From positions 992,001 through 1,056,000 of the forward strand of contig NZ_JAQPCN010000001.1 in NCBI RefSeq assembly GCF_028464225.1: DNA of 64,000 bases, given 5' to 3'. This document shows, piece by piece, positions 45,984-55,531 of this stretch (position 1 is the stretch's first letter; each line of letters begins with the position of its first letter). The position numbers were made by a program, and so were the translations under genes. The notes under the pieces were generated by a model. The model was not told the origin of the DNA. It ran no database searches and saw only the letters and a list, made by a program, of their open reading frames with translations. The stretch is from Zeaxanthinibacter sp. PT1 (lineage in GTDB: Bacteria > Bacteroidota > Bacteroidia > Flavobacteriales > Flavobacteriaceae).

Positions 45984-47621
45984 ATGGAGTTAAGCTATAA
46001 ATCTTGGATGATCTTCACTTGCCTGGTCTTGGTCTTGCTGTCTTGTGGTGAAGAAAAGAAAGAAGAAAAAAAGCCACCGCTGAGGCCGAATATCATTTTT
46101 ATCATGTCTGATGACCATGCCGCCCAGGCGATCAGCTCCTACGGACATCCACTCTCAGAAAAAGCTCCGACTCCCAATATAGACCGGATCGCAAAGAACG
46201 GGATGCGGTTTACTAATGCCTTTTGTACCAATGCTATCTGTGGCCCCAGCCGCGCGGTAATCCTGACAGGGAAACACAGCCATGTCAACGGGTTCCGAAT
46301 GAACGGGGAACTGTTTAATGGCAACCAGGCAACGCTGCCAAAGTACCTCAGGGGAAAGGGTTACCGTACTGCGGTTATCGGGAAATGGCACCTTCATGGA
46401 GAACCCACCGGTTTTGACCACTGGGAGATCGTGAACGACCAGGGGAATTACTACAACCCGGAATTTATTAAAGGAACAGATACTACCATAATTGAAGGTT
46501 ATGTTACCGATATCATTACCAAAAAGGGCCTTTCCTGGTTAAAGGAACAAGAAGGTCGGGAAGATCCTTTTTTCCTGATGCTTCATCATAAGGCGCCACA
46601 CCGGAACTGGATGCCTGCTCCCCGCCATTTAAACTTGTATGATTCTGTTCATTTTCCGCTACCGGACTCGTATTTTCCCAAGTTCGTCAACCAGGTAGCA
46701 GCACAGGAACAACAGCAGACCATTTACGAGGATATGTACGAGGGGCACGACCTGAAAATGTCTACCGGGCTGGGAGAGACCACCCTGGCCCACAACCCGT
46801 GGACCACGGACTTTGACCGGATGACGCCCGAACAGCGCACACAATGGGATAAGGCCTACCAACCCAAGAATGACGCTATGCACAGGGCTAACCTCCAGGG
46901 CAGGGAACTGGATCGTTGGAAAGGGCAGCGATACTTACAGGATTATATGGCTACCGTGGCTTCTGTAGATGAAGGAGTGGGGCAATTACTGGATTACCTG
47001 GAAGCCACTGGAATGGATGAAAACACCTTGGTGGTATACACCTCTGACCAGGGGTTTTACCTTGGCGAGAATGGCTGGTTTGACAAGCGGTTCATGTACG
47101 AGGAATCACTGAGGATGCCCTTACTGATGCAATTGCCGGGGGTAATACCTCCTGGGAAAGTAGAAGAGACCATGGTACAGAATCTCGATTTTGCGCCAAC
47201 ATTCCTGGAGCTTGCGGGGGCATCTGACGATACTTCGGAGATGCAGGGAGCATCTTTTGCATCGCTGTTCACAGGAACAGGCAGTCCGGCAAACAACCGG
47301 GATGTGGTATATTACCACTATTACGATTACCCTGCTTTCCACATGGTCAAAAAACAATATGGCATTCGCACCAAACGCTATAAATTGATCCACTTTTATG
47401 ACGATATAGACGAATGGGAACTATATGACCTGCAACAAGACCCCGGGGAACATAAAAACCTGATCAATGACCCGGAATACCGTAAAATCTCTGAAATGAT
47501 GCATGTCAAACTGGATAGTGTACAGGAAGCTTACGGGGTAACCGAGAAAGAGTTTGAGCAGGCATCAGATGCGGAAGTTAGGCAGGCATATCGTAATTTC
47601 AGGAGATTAAGAGGAAACTAG
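45984..47621 (+). CDS. Cys-type sulfatase, lipoprotein
   Basis: 545 residues. The lipobox is LVLLSC (Cys21). The alkaline-phosphatase-type fold shows metal ligands in IMSDDHA (Asp43, Asp44), the sulfatase signature Cys86-G-P-S-Arg90, and the GKWHLHG strand. Cys86 must become formylglycine, for which a maturase outside this window is needed. It would hydrolyse a sulfate ester, although some relatives act on phosphodiesters. It lies within the PUL 19 bp after GH3 and 5 bp before the EEP gene. Confidence 0.88.
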   Translation: MELSYKSWMIFTCLVLVLLSCGEEKKEEKKPPLRPNIIFIMSDDHAAQAISSYGHPLSEKAPTPNIDRIAKNGMRFTNAFCTNAICGPSRAVILTGKHSHVNGFRMNGELFNGNQATLPKYLRGKGYRTAVIGKWHLHGEPTGFDHWEIVNDQGNYYNPEFIKGTDTTIIEGYVTDIITKKGLSWLKEQEGREDPFFLMLHHKAPHRNWMPAPRHLNLYDSVHFPLPDSYFPKFVNQVAAQEQQQTIYEDMYEGHDLKMSTGLGETTLAHNPWTTDFDRMTPEQRTQWDKAYQPKNDAMHRANLQGRELDRWKGQRYLQDYMATVASVDEGVGQLLDYLEATGMDENTLVVYTSDQGFYLGENGWFDKRFMYEESLRMPLLMQLPGVIPPGKVEETMVQNLDFAPTFLELAGASDDTSEMQGASFASLFTGTGSPANNRDVVYYHYYDYPAFHMVKKQYGIRTKRYKLIHFYDDIDEWELYDLQQDPGEHKNLINDPEYRKISEMMHVKLDSVQEAYGVTEKEFEQASDAEVRQAYRNFRRLRGN

Positions 47622-47626
47622 CAGCC

Positions 47627-48472
47627 ATGCATACAATGAATAAAAAGCTTTGGATTATCCTCGTATTAATGAGCGGTATCGTTAAGAGCCAGGATTTGAC
47701 CGTGATGACTTATAACATCAGGTATGACAATCCCAAGGACAGCCTGGATGGTTGGGAACAGCGCAGTGCATTTTTATCTTCCCAAGTGCGCTTCCTTGAA
47801 CCGGCCGTTTTTGGGACCCAGGAAGGCCTGCATCATCAATTGGAGGATCTTACCAATGCCTTGCCTGGTTATGAATTTTTCGGAAAAGGGCGGGACCATG
47901 GGGATCAGCGGGGCGAATATTCCGCCGTGTTTTACAAAAAAGACCAACTCCGTCTCCTTGACCAAGGGACCTTCTGGCTGTCAGAAACTCCGGATATCCC
48001 CTCTGTCGGGTGGGATGCGGCCCTGAACCGGGTATGCACTTACGGGCTTTTTAATACCCTGGAAGGGGATAAGAAATTTTATGTCTTTAATGCTCACCTG
48101 GACCATATGGGTGAAACGGCTCGGCAAAAAAGTCTGGAGCTCATTATTGAAAAAGTGAAGACATTGAACACGGATCAATATCCCGTGATCCTGATGGGCG
48201 ATTTTAACCTTGAACCGGACCACCCTTCCATAAAGCAACTTTCCGGCGAAATGAAAGACGCCCACGATTTAGCTCCCACTGCGTTTAAAGGACCTACAGG
48301 CACCTATAATGGTTTTAATATGGATGAATTACCGACGAGGAGAATCGATTACATTTTTTTATCGCCCGGTGATTTTTCTGTTCAGCGTTACCGTATCATC
48401 AGCGAAATGGTGAACGGCAGGTATCCTTCGGATCACTTTCCTGTAGTCGCCAGGCTGAGGTTCTTGCCCTAA
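47627..48472 (+). CDS. Secreted endonuclease/exonuclease/phosphatase (EEP) family hydrolase
   Basis: 281 residues with a signal peptide; ATG 47636 is an equally possible start. All EEP sites are present: Asn in VMTYNIRYDN, Glu in FGTQEGLHHQ, NAHLDHMG, MGDFNLEPDHPS, RRIDYIF, and the closing SDHFPVVA. The fold is used for phosphodiester or phosphomonoester hydrolysis, from nucleases to inositol phosphatases. A secreted copy in a PUL suggests removal of a phosphate-linked substituent rather than DNA cutting. That is inference. Confidence 0.82.
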   Translation: MHTMNKKLWIILVLMSGIVKSQDLTVMTYNIRYDNPKDSLDGWEQRSAFLSSQVRFLEPAVFGTQEGLHHQLEDLTNALPGYEFFGKGRDHGDQRGEYSAVFYKKDQLRLLDQGTFWLSETPDIPSVGWDAALNRVCTYGLFNTLEGDKKFYVFNAHLDHMGETARQKSLELIIEKVKTLNTDQYPVILMGDFNLEPDHPSIKQLSGEMKDAHDLAPTAFKGPTGTYNGFNMDELPTRRIDYIFLSPGDFSVQRYRIISEMVNGRYPSDHFPVVARLRFLP

Positions 48473-48589
48473 ATATATATGGCATAATAAAATTCAAGCA
48501 CGGTAAAATACGCTAGGTATTCGGTGAATTTTGAAAAGAGGTTATATGTAAATTATAATATCTTTAAGGACTGACCAATACGACCAACC

Positions 48590-50422
48590 ATGCAATTAAG
48601 TACCCTTGATTATATAATCATTATCGGGTTCTTCGCCCTTGTTCTCGCCATAGGAATTTGGGTCTCCCGCAGATCCGGAAAAGACACTACAGAATTCTTC
48701 CTCTCCGGCAGGAACATGCCCTGGTGGCTGCTTGGTTTTTCCATGGTAGCAACTACTTTTTCAACAGACACGCCAAACCTGGTTACGGATATCGTCCGGA
48801 CTAATGGGGTTTCCGGGAACTGGATATGGTGGGCCTTCCTGCTCACCGGCTTATTGACCGTGTTTGTGTATGCAAAACTCTGGAGACGATCTGACGTAAA
48901 GACCGATATGGAGTTTTACGATCTACGCTACGGGGGCAAGCCCGCTCATTTTTTAAGGGGGTTCAGATCAGTTTACCTGGGGATAGCTTTTAATATCATG
49001 GCGATGTCTGCGGTGACCCTGGCGGCCATAAAGATCGGGCAGATCATGTTGGGTCTCACTCCCGTAGAAACCGTATTGATAGGAGGCACAGTTACAGTTA
49101 TTTTCAGTGCGGGCGGTGGTTTCAGGGGAGTGGTCTACACGGATTTTGTACTCTTTTTCGTCGCTATATTCGGTGCTGTCGGGGCAGCTTATTACCTGGT
49201 AAACCTGCCCGAGGTAGGTGGGGTGAGTGCACTTATCGCCCATGAGAATGTAGCGGGGAAATTATCCATCCTCCCGGATTTCTCTGATACTGAAGCACTG
49301 ATCGGGATACTGGTAATCCCCCTGGCCGTACAATGGTGGAGCGCCTGGTACCCGGGAGCTGAACCGGGAGGAGGGGGCTATATTGCCCAGCGGATGCTGG
49401 CGGCTAAAAATGAGAACCACGCTATAGGCGCCACATTCTTTTTCAATATCATGCACTATGCACTTAGGCCCTGGCCCTGGATCCTTGTAGCCCTCGCTTC
49501 TATGGTGGTCTTCCCTGATGTAGCCAGTATTCAGGAGGCATTCCCCAATATCGAGGAGAGCAAGCTGGGGAATGACCTGGCGTATTCAGCAATGCTGACT
49601 AAGCTGCCCAGTGGTTTGCTCGGCTTAGTTATGGCTTCGCTTGGAGCTGCATATATGTCAACGATCTCTACTCACCTTAACTGGGGTTCTTCTTACGTGG
49701 TGAACGATTTTTACAAACAACAATTGAAGCCGGACGCTAGTGAGAAAGAGCTGGTGCTCGTGGGTCGAATCACTACCGTTGTTCTGATGGTAGCCAGTGC
49801 AATCTTTGCCCTATACCTTACCAATGCCCTGCAGCTTTTTGATATCATCCTGATGTTTGGAGCCGGAACAGGACTGATTTTTATCCTGCGTTGGTTCTGG
49901 TGGAGGATCAATGCCTGGAGCGAGATCTCTGCCATGTTCAGCTCAGGGATTATATCCATACTCTTCAGCATGACCTCCTTAGGGCCCTACCTCTTTGGAG
50001 GGGTAGACACCTTTGGTGTTGAGGCTGAGGGAATCTTCCCCGGATGGGCCAGGTTCCCGGCAGTAGTTCTGATCACCACGATTGTCTGGATTACAGTGAC
50101 CTTCCTGACCCGGCCCGAGACCAAAGAGACCTTGTATGAATTCTATAAGCAAACACAGCCGGGAGGACCTGGATGGAAAAAGATCATTGATTCATCCCGT
50201 GCAGAAGATGTACAGATCGTAAACCGGAATGAAGAATGGACTGTTCCTTCAGGGATCCTAGCCATGATCGTAGGCTGCATCCTGGTGTACGGTTGTATGT
50301 TCGCCACCGGGAACTGGATCTATGGCAATTATACCCTTGCCAGCATATTAACCGTAGTTGTGATCATTGCCGCAGTGCTGTTAAAGCTTATTTGGAACAG
50401 GTTAAGAGGTGATATTCTCTGA
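48590..50422 (+). CDS. Sodium/solute symporter (SSS family)
   Basis: 610 residues with about 13-15 membrane helices. SSS features include DYIIIIGFFALVLAIGIWVSRR at the start, TTEFFLSGRNMPWWLLGFSM, AVQWWSAWYPGAEPGGGGY (a typical sugar-symporter-type loop), and PSGLLGLVMASLGAAYMSTISTH. It would import the final sugar product across the inner membrane with Na+. A 117-bp gap before it could hold a separate promoter. Substrate unknown. Confidence 0.88.
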   Translation: MQLSTLDYIIIIGFFALVLAIGIWVSRRSGKDTTEFFLSGRNMPWWLLGFSMVATTFSTDTPNLVTDIVRTNGVSGNWIWWAFLLTGLLTVFVYAKLWRRSDVKTDMEFYDLRYGGKPAHFLRGFRSVYLGIAFNIMAMSAVTLAAIKIGQIMLGLTPVETVLIGGTVTVIFSAGGGFRGVVYTDFVLFFVAIFGAVGAAYYLVNLPEVGGVSALIAHENVAGKLSILPDFSDTEALIGILVIPLAVQWWSAWYPGAEPGGGGYIAQRMLAAKNENHAIGATFFFNIMHYALRPWPWILVALASMVVFPDVASIQEAFPNIEESKLGNDLAYSAMLTKLPSGLLGLVMASLGAAYMSTISTHLNWGSSYVVNDFYKQQLKPDASEKELVLVGRITTVVLMVASAIFALYLTNALQLFDIILMFGAGTGLIFILRWFWWRINAWSEISAMFSSGIISILFSMTSLGPYLFGGVDTFGVEAEGIFPGWARFPAVVLITTIVWITVTFLTRPETKETLYEFYKQTQPGGPGWKKIIDSSRAEDVQIVNRNEEWTVPSGILAMIVGCILVYGCMFATGNWIYGNYTLASILTVVVIIAAVLLKLIWNRLRGDIL

Positions 50423-50426
50423 TGAT

Positions 50427-51515
50427 ATGAAAGAACGCATTATTTCTGTAGACATATTCCGGGGACTAACCATCGCCCTGATGATCCTTGTGAACACGCC
50501 AGGAAACTGGGAACACGTGTACGCCCCCTTCCTCCATGCACAATGGCACGGGTATACGCCTACAGACCTGGTGTTTCCCTTTTTCCTGTTCATCGTAGGT
50601 ACTTCAATAGTATTGGCGTACAGGGACCGAAAGCCCGACAGCTCCAGCCTGAGTAAGATCAGTATCCGAAGCCTTAAGTTGATCGGGCTAGGGTTATTCC
50701 TCGGGGCCTTCACCATCTCTTTTCCGTTTTTCAAGGATTTTGAAGCAATACGATTTCCCGGGGTGCTGCAACGTATAGGGATCGTATTCTTTTTCGCGGC
50801 ATTGCTCTACCTCTACACCAACTGGCGAGTGATCCTGGCGGTATGCATTTTTATTCTCCTGGGATATTGGGTTTGGCTGGGTTATATTCCTTTAGACGGG
50901 GTGGCGCCAACCTATGAGAGAGCTCCGAATAACTGGGCTAATTACATAGACCTTAATGTGCTGGGTACCCATATGTATAAAGAAGATTATGATCCAGAAG
51001 GAATACTGAGCACTTTCCCGGCTATTGTCTCTGCCTTGCTGGGAATATTTACAGGTCGTATTTTGATCTCTAAGAGGAGTGCAAAGGTCGGCATCCTGGC
51101 CCTGATGGGGCTGGGGCTGCTATTAACCGGCCATCTCTGGGATGCATTTTTTCCTATCAATAAACCGCTATGGACCAGCAGTTATGTTTTGGTAACTGCA
51201 GGGTGGGCTAACCTTTTACTTGCCCTTATCTATTACCTCACGGATGTGAAAGAGTACCGGTTTGGAAGTATATTCCGCTACGCAGGTGCAAATGCCATAA
51301 CCATTTATTTCCTATCCAGCTTCTTCACCAAACTCTTTTACCTGGTCAGGGTATCTGAAAGTAACTCGGTTCACGGCTGGCTTTACAAGACGCTGTTCGT
51401 CTATGAATCAATTTCTCTTAAAACTTCTTCTCTGCTGTATGGATTAAGTGTTACCGCTTTTTACCTGCTGCTCGCCTATATTATGTACAGGAAGAAGATC
51501 TTTATAAAGGTCTGA
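50427..51515 (+). CDS. HGSNAT-like acyltransferase (DUF5009/DUF1624-type membrane protein)
   Basis: 362 residues from ATG 50427, 4 bp after the symporter stop; GTG 50409 would overlap it. The start RIISVDIFRGLTIALMILVNTPGNW and the following HGYTPTDLVFPFFLFIVGTSI match the heparan-alpha-glucosaminide N-acetyltransferase-like family, with about ten membrane helices. Such proteins transfer acyl groups to sugars across the membrane. In PULs they are common next to SSS symporters; the precise reaction is unknown. Confidence 0.85.
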   Translation: MKERIISVDIFRGLTIALMILVNTPGNWEHVYAPFLHAQWHGYTPTDLVFPFFLFIVGTSIVLAYRDRKPDSSSLSKISIRSLKLIGLGLFLGAFTISFPFFKDFEAIRFPGVLQRIGIVFFFAALLYLYTNWRVILAVCIFILLGYWVWLGYIPLDGVAPTYERAPNNWANYIDLNVLGTHMYKEDYDPEGILSTFPAIVSALLGIFTGRILISKRSAKVGILALMGLGLLLTGHLWDAFFPINKPLWTSSYVLVTAGWANLLLALIYYLTDVKEYRFGSIFRYAGANAITIYFLSSFFTKLFYLVRVSESNSVHGWLYKTLFVYESISLKTSSLLYGLSVTAFYLLLAYIMYRKKIFIKV

Positions 51516-51522
51516 GAACTGA

Positions 51523-52386
51523 TCAGGATTTAGATGGAGGGCCTGTCTCAAGGGGAATACTCACAGGCACCTCTTTGGTAACCGGGAAGGCCCATTTCAG
51601 GAAATCAGGGAAAACCCTTGCCCAGGTAGGGAGGTCGTGTCGCCCGCCTTTTACTTCTACATATGCGATATCACCAGGGTAGCTATACCCCTTCTTTTGA
51701 AGTTCGCGGATAAGATCTTTAGTATCGTCTATGGCGTCGATCACCCCGTTCTTGTTCCTGTCTGCTATTTCGTCCTGGGTGCCGCACTGGAACCAGAACC
51801 GCATATCTTCGGCCATGGGTTTCTTTTGGACCAGGTTGAGTACCATCCTGCTCCTATCTTCAAGATCCCCGGGAACATACGCCTTATCGCGCCACCAAAA
51901 TGAACCGCTGAAAACCCCTATCCCCCTGAAATGGTCAGGGTGGGAGTAGGCGATGTCAAAGGCAGACAACCCTCCAAGGGACATCCCGCAGAAAACCCAG
52001 TCCGCGGCCTTATCAGATACCTTGAATTCCCGTTGAAGAAAAGGAATAAACTCTTCGATGATAAATTTGCTGTAAGCTGTGGCCCGCTCCCCTCGGCCTT
52101 TATAATCAGGAGAACCTGAAATCCCGTATTCCTGCATCCTGCGATGGTCAGTCTCTATCCCTATATATATAAAAGGGCTGAGGGTGGCATCATTAAAGGC
52201 ATTGATGAGGGTGTTTTCCAAGGCCATAGCCCTGAAATCCTGCCCGTCATTCATTAGGAGTACCGGGAATGTTCCCCCTTCTTTCTGGTAATCGGCCGGG
52301 GCTACCCAACGGAATACTACTTTTCTCTTAAGATTCTTAGAATAAAATCGCCCTTTCAGGCTTATGATATCAATTTCAAACGACAT
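51523..52386 (-). CDS. Esterase of the IroE/Fes (esterase D) type
   Basis: 287 residues without a signal peptide. The nucleophile is in VFCGMSLGGLSAFDIA (Ser in GMSLGG), an Asp in the acidic loop (DRNKNGVIDAIDD), and a His in VKGGRHDLPTW. The pattern is that of putative esterases that cut peptide- or siderophore-like esters. It is divergent from the second esterase gene, which opens the amidoligase cluster, with 125 bp between. It converges on the HGSNAT-like gene. Confidence 0.8.
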   Translation of the reverse strand: MSFEIDIISLKGRFYSKNLKRKVVFRWVAPADYQKEGGTFPVLLMNDGQDFRAMALENTLINAFNDATLSPFIYIGIETDHRRMQEYGISGSPDYKGRGERATAYSKFIIEEFIPFLQREFKVSDKAADWVFCGMSLGGLSAFDIAYSHPDHFRGIGVFSGSFWWRDKAYVPGDLEDRSRMVLNLVQKKPMAEDMRFWFQCGTQDEIADRNKNGVIDAIDDTKDLIRELQKKGYSYPGDIAYVEVKGGRHDLPTWARVFPDFLKWAFPVTKEVPVSIPLETGPPSKS

Positions 52387-52511
52387 GATCAGCTATAAAA
52401 GTGCAAGTATACTTATTCCCGGGAATTTATCCGAACACTGTAGGAAACAAAAATGCTTCAGTACGAGGGAATTAGTTGTTAAAGAATATAAAAAAAGCTA
52501 CATTTAAGATA

Positions 52512-53222
52512 ATGGCAACAGCAAGACATATACAATATTACTCCAATATTCTCGGGCGTGATATTAACTTAGAAATTACCGGGCACTGGGGGCACCCCAT
52601 CCTTATGTTCCCCTCATCTTACGGAAGTTATACCCAGAACCGTGATTTTGGACTCAACCAGTCCGTAATGCATTTTATAGACCAGGGGAAGATCAAACTG
52701 TACAACGTAGAGACTATAGACGGACTGTCATTCTATGCGGACGATCTTTCTTCCGAAGTGAAGATCCACAATTATGAACTGTACATGCAATTCCTGAAGG
52801 ATGAGCTTATTCCTTATATACAACAAGAATGTAATACACATAGGATAGGCGTAGCCGGGGTTAGCTTCGGGGGGTACCACGCGGCGAATACAGCCTTCCG
52901 CTTCCCTGACCTGGTATCTCACCTTTTTTCTATGTCCGGGGTCTTCAACATCAGGAATTTTACACCCTTGTCTGATGACATGAGGATCTACTTTAATTGC
53001 CCTGACGAGTTTATGCAGAACGAGGAGTCATGGAAATTTATGCATATGCAAATTGTGCTGAGCACTTCTAACTGGGACAGCTGTAAACCAAAAAATGAAC
53101 ATATGGCCAACATCCTGGCCAATAAGGGAATTCCTTATTGGTATGATGAAAAGCAATGGATAGACCATGACTGGCCTCTCTGGAAGATGGTATTCCCCGA
53201 ATACATCGGCCGCTATTTTTGA
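52512..53222 (+). CDS. Esterase-like alpha/beta hydrolase opening the amidoligase cluster
   Basis: 236 residues from ATG 52512; the frame is open to TTG 52476 without support. The fold is alpha/beta hydrolase (esterase-D type), with an oxyanion-side strand PILMFPSSYGSY, the nucleophile in GVAGVSFGGYHAAN, and the C-terminal His in WIDHDWPLWK. It has no signal peptide. The gene is followed at 27 bp by the ATP-grasp gene, so it is probably co-transcribed. Hydrolysis of an ester or amide made by the ligases is a fair guess only. Confidence 0.75.
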   Translation: MATARHIQYYSNILGRDINLEITGHWGHPILMFPSSYGSYTQNRDFGLNQSVMHFIDQGKIKLYNVETIDGLSFYADDLSSEVKIHNYELYMQFLKDELIPYIQQECNTHRIGVAGVSFGGYHAANTAFRFPDLVSHLFSMSGVFNIRNFTPLSDDMRIYFNCPDEFMQNEESWKFMHMQIVLSTSNWDSCKPKNEHMANILANKGIPYWYDEKQWIDHDWPLWKMVFPEYIGRYF

Positions 53223-53249
53223 TCATTAACTAGAATAAACCAAAACATT

Positions 53250-54347
53250 ATGAAAAAAGTCGGAATACTATTCGGAATGGAAGATACTTTTCCATGGGCA
53301 TTTATAGAACGAGTGAACCAGATGGGTGACGGTAAGGTCAAAGCCGAAGCTGTACAGATAGATAAGGTGCAACAGGGTATTGACTACGGATACCATGTGA
53401 TCATAGACCGGATCTCACAAGAGGTCCCCTTCTACCGATCTTACCTTAAAAACGCCGCCCTGATGGGAACAGCGGTGATCAACAATCCTTTCTGGTGGAG
53501 CGCAGATGAAAAATTCTTTAATAACTGCCTTTCTGTACAACTGGGTGTTCCCGTACCCAAAACGGTCTTATTGCCCTCCAAGGAAAGGCCAGATGATACA
53601 ACTGAGAAATCCTTCCGCAACCTCAGGGCGCCCCTGGATTGGGATTATATGTTTGACTATATCGGCTTCCCTGCCTATATGAAACCGCATTCAGGGGGTG
53701 GCTGGAAAAGCGTTTACAAGGTGGATAGCCCGGAAGATCTTTTTGCCAAACACGGTGAAACAGAACAGCTGGTGATGATGCTGCAGGAAGAGATCGTTTT
53801 TGATGATTACTACAGGGTATATTGCCTGGGGCAGAAATATGTACATATAATGCCTTATGAACCCCGGAACGAATTTCACCAGCGTTACGCTACGGAGCCA
53901 AAGACTAAGGGGGATGAACACAAGAAACTAATGAAGACTATCCACGACCTGACCATAAAACTGAACAAGGCCCTGGGCTACGACTTTAATACCGTAGAAT
54001 TTGCTGTGAGAAACGGTATCCCGTATGCCATAGATTTCTGTAACCCTGCCCCGGATGCAGATATTAATTCGGTAGGACAGCAGAATTTTGACTGGATCGT
54101 GGAACACTCGGCCAAGTTGGCAATCGATAAAGCAAAGTCTTACAAGGCCAAGAAGAACAATTGTACCTGGGGGACCTTCCTGCAGGAGGCGGTTTCTGGG
54201 CCTGCACCCAGGAAATCGAACATGGGATTGAAGTCAGCTTCAGAAGCTGCAAAAACCGCGGTTAAAAAGCAGGTGGCAGCGAAAAAGGCAACGGCTCCCA
54301 AAAAAAAGGCAGCTCCCAAGGCTAAGAGCAGTCTGAAAAAGAAATAA
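53250..54347 (+). CDS. ATP-grasp ligase-like protein with a lysine/alanine-rich C-terminal tail
   Basis: 365 residues. The ATP-grasp core (about 90-300) shows the nucleotide-binding Lys in YMKPHSGGGWKSVYKV, the hinge strand LQEEIVFDDYYRVYCLG, and the metal-site region NTVEFAVRNGIPYAIDFCNP (Glu, Asp, Asn). ATP-grasp enzymes join a carboxylate, activated as acyl-phosphate, to an amine. The last about 40 residues (326-365) are almost only Lys, Ala, Pro and Ser, like histone H1 tails, and could bind nucleic acid or acidic polymer. It lies between the esterase and GCS2 genes. Confidence 0.75.
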   Translation: MKKVGILFGMEDTFPWAFIERVNQMGDGKVKAEAVQIDKVQQGIDYGYHVIIDRISQEVPFYRSYLKNAALMGTAVINNPFWWSADEKFFNNCLSVQLGVPVPKTVLLPSKERPDDTTEKSFRNLRAPLDWDYMFDYIGFPAYMKPHSGGGWKSVYKVDSPEDLFAKHGETEQLVMMLQEEIVFDDYYRVYCLGQKYVHIMPYEPRNEFHQRYATEPKTKGDEHKKLMKTIHDLTIKLNKALGYDFNTVEFAVRNGIPYAIDFCNPAPDADINSVGQQNFDWIVEHSAKLAIDKAKSYKAKKNNCTWGTFLQEAVSGPAPRKSNMGLKSASEAAKTAVKKQVAAKKATAPKKKAAPKAKSSLKKK

Positions 54348-54368
54348 CAGCTGACCAAAAAGCATCCG

Positions 54369-55466
54369 ATGGAAAAGTTTACACTGGGCATAGAAGAAGA
54401 ATTTCAGATCCTCGACGGCGATAGCCTGATGTTGCGTTCACAGATGTCTAAAATTATCAAGGACGGACAGATCATCCTCAAGGAACGCATAAAACAGGAA
54501 ATGCACCAGTCCGTGGTGGAAATGGGGACCAATATCTGCGATAACATTCAACACGCCAGGGACGAGGTTTCTTACCTGCGACAGCAGGTCATCGCCCTTG
54601 CGGCCAATGAAGGTTTAAAGGTTGCCGCGGCCGGTACCCACCCTTGTTCGCACTGGAGGGACCAGCTGATTACTCCGGATCCCCGTTATGATCAACTTAT
54701 AGAGGAAATGAAGGATGTGGCCCGCTCTAACCTGATCTTCGGGATGCACGTTCACGTCGGGATTCCCAACCGGGAAGAAGGCATGCAGATCATGAACGTA
54801 GCCCGGTATTTTCTACCACATCTCTACGCTTTATCGACCAACTCACCTTTCTGGGAAGGTCATGAGACCGGGTTTAAATCGTTCCGCTCCAAGATTTTTG
54901 ATAAATTCCCGCGTACAGGTATCCCCCCTTATTTCTCCAGTGTGGAAGAATATGACAGGTTTATCAACGTGCTGGTTAAAACCGGTTGTATCGATAATGG
55001 GAAAAAGATCTGGTGGGATTTAAGGCTGCACCCTTTTTACCCTACAGTGGAGTTTCGAATCTGCGACATGATGATGACCGTAGACGAGGTAATTTGTGTT
55101 GCCGCGCTGATGCAGTGCATCATTGCCAAACTGATCAAGTTGCACCGGAAAAACCAAAGCTTCAGGACCTACAGGCGAGTCCTGATCAATGAGAATAAAT
55201 GGAGGGCCGGACGGTATGGTGTAGAAGCCAAACTGATCGATTTTGGGAAAGAAGCCGAGGTGCCCTTTAAAAGCCTCATGATCGAATTGCTCGATTTTAT
55301 TGATGACGTCGTGGATGATCTTGCCTGCCGAAGAGAGGTGAACTACGTATACCAGATCCTGGAACAAGGCTCCGGTGCGGATCGTCAGTTAAAAGTTTTC
55401 CATGAGACCGGTGACCTGGTGAAGGTGGTTGATTATATTATTGGCGAAACTTCTAAAGGGCTTTAG
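54369..55466 (+). CDS. GCS2-type carboxylate-amine ligase (YbdK-like)
   Basis: 365 residues, with the glutamine-synthetase-like fold of the GCS2 family: TLGIEEEFQIL at the start, HVHVGIPNREEGM, the central LRLHPFYPTVEFRICD and the C-terminal region. YbdK-type proteins have weak glutamate-cysteine ligase activity, and their natural products are mostly unknown. Here the gene sits between an ATP-grasp gene (21 bp) and a glutamine amidotransferase gene, so it is probably one of several ligases in a pathway. Confidence 0.9.
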   Translation: MEKFTLGIEEEFQILDGDSLMLRSQMSKIIKDGQIILKERIKQEMHQSVVEMGTNICDNIQHARDEVSYLRQQVIALAANEGLKVAAAGTHPCSHWRDQLITPDPRYDQLIEEMKDVARSNLIFGMHVHVGIPNREEGMQIMNVARYFLPHLYALSTNSPFWEGHETGFKSFRSKIFDKFPRTGIPPYFSSVEEYDRFINVLVKTGCIDNGKKIWWDLRLHPFYPTVEFRICDMMMTVDEVICVAALMQCIIAKLIKLHRKNQSFRTYRRVLINENKWRAGRYGVEAKLIDFGKEAEVPFKSLMIELLDFIDDVVDDLACRREVNYVYQILEQGSGADRQLKVFHETGDLVKVVDYIIGETSKGL

Positions 55467-55531
55467 TTAAAATTAGGGGATACCCCTTATATAATGTGTA
55501 GATTTGCAGCTTGTTAATGAAGGAACGACTG

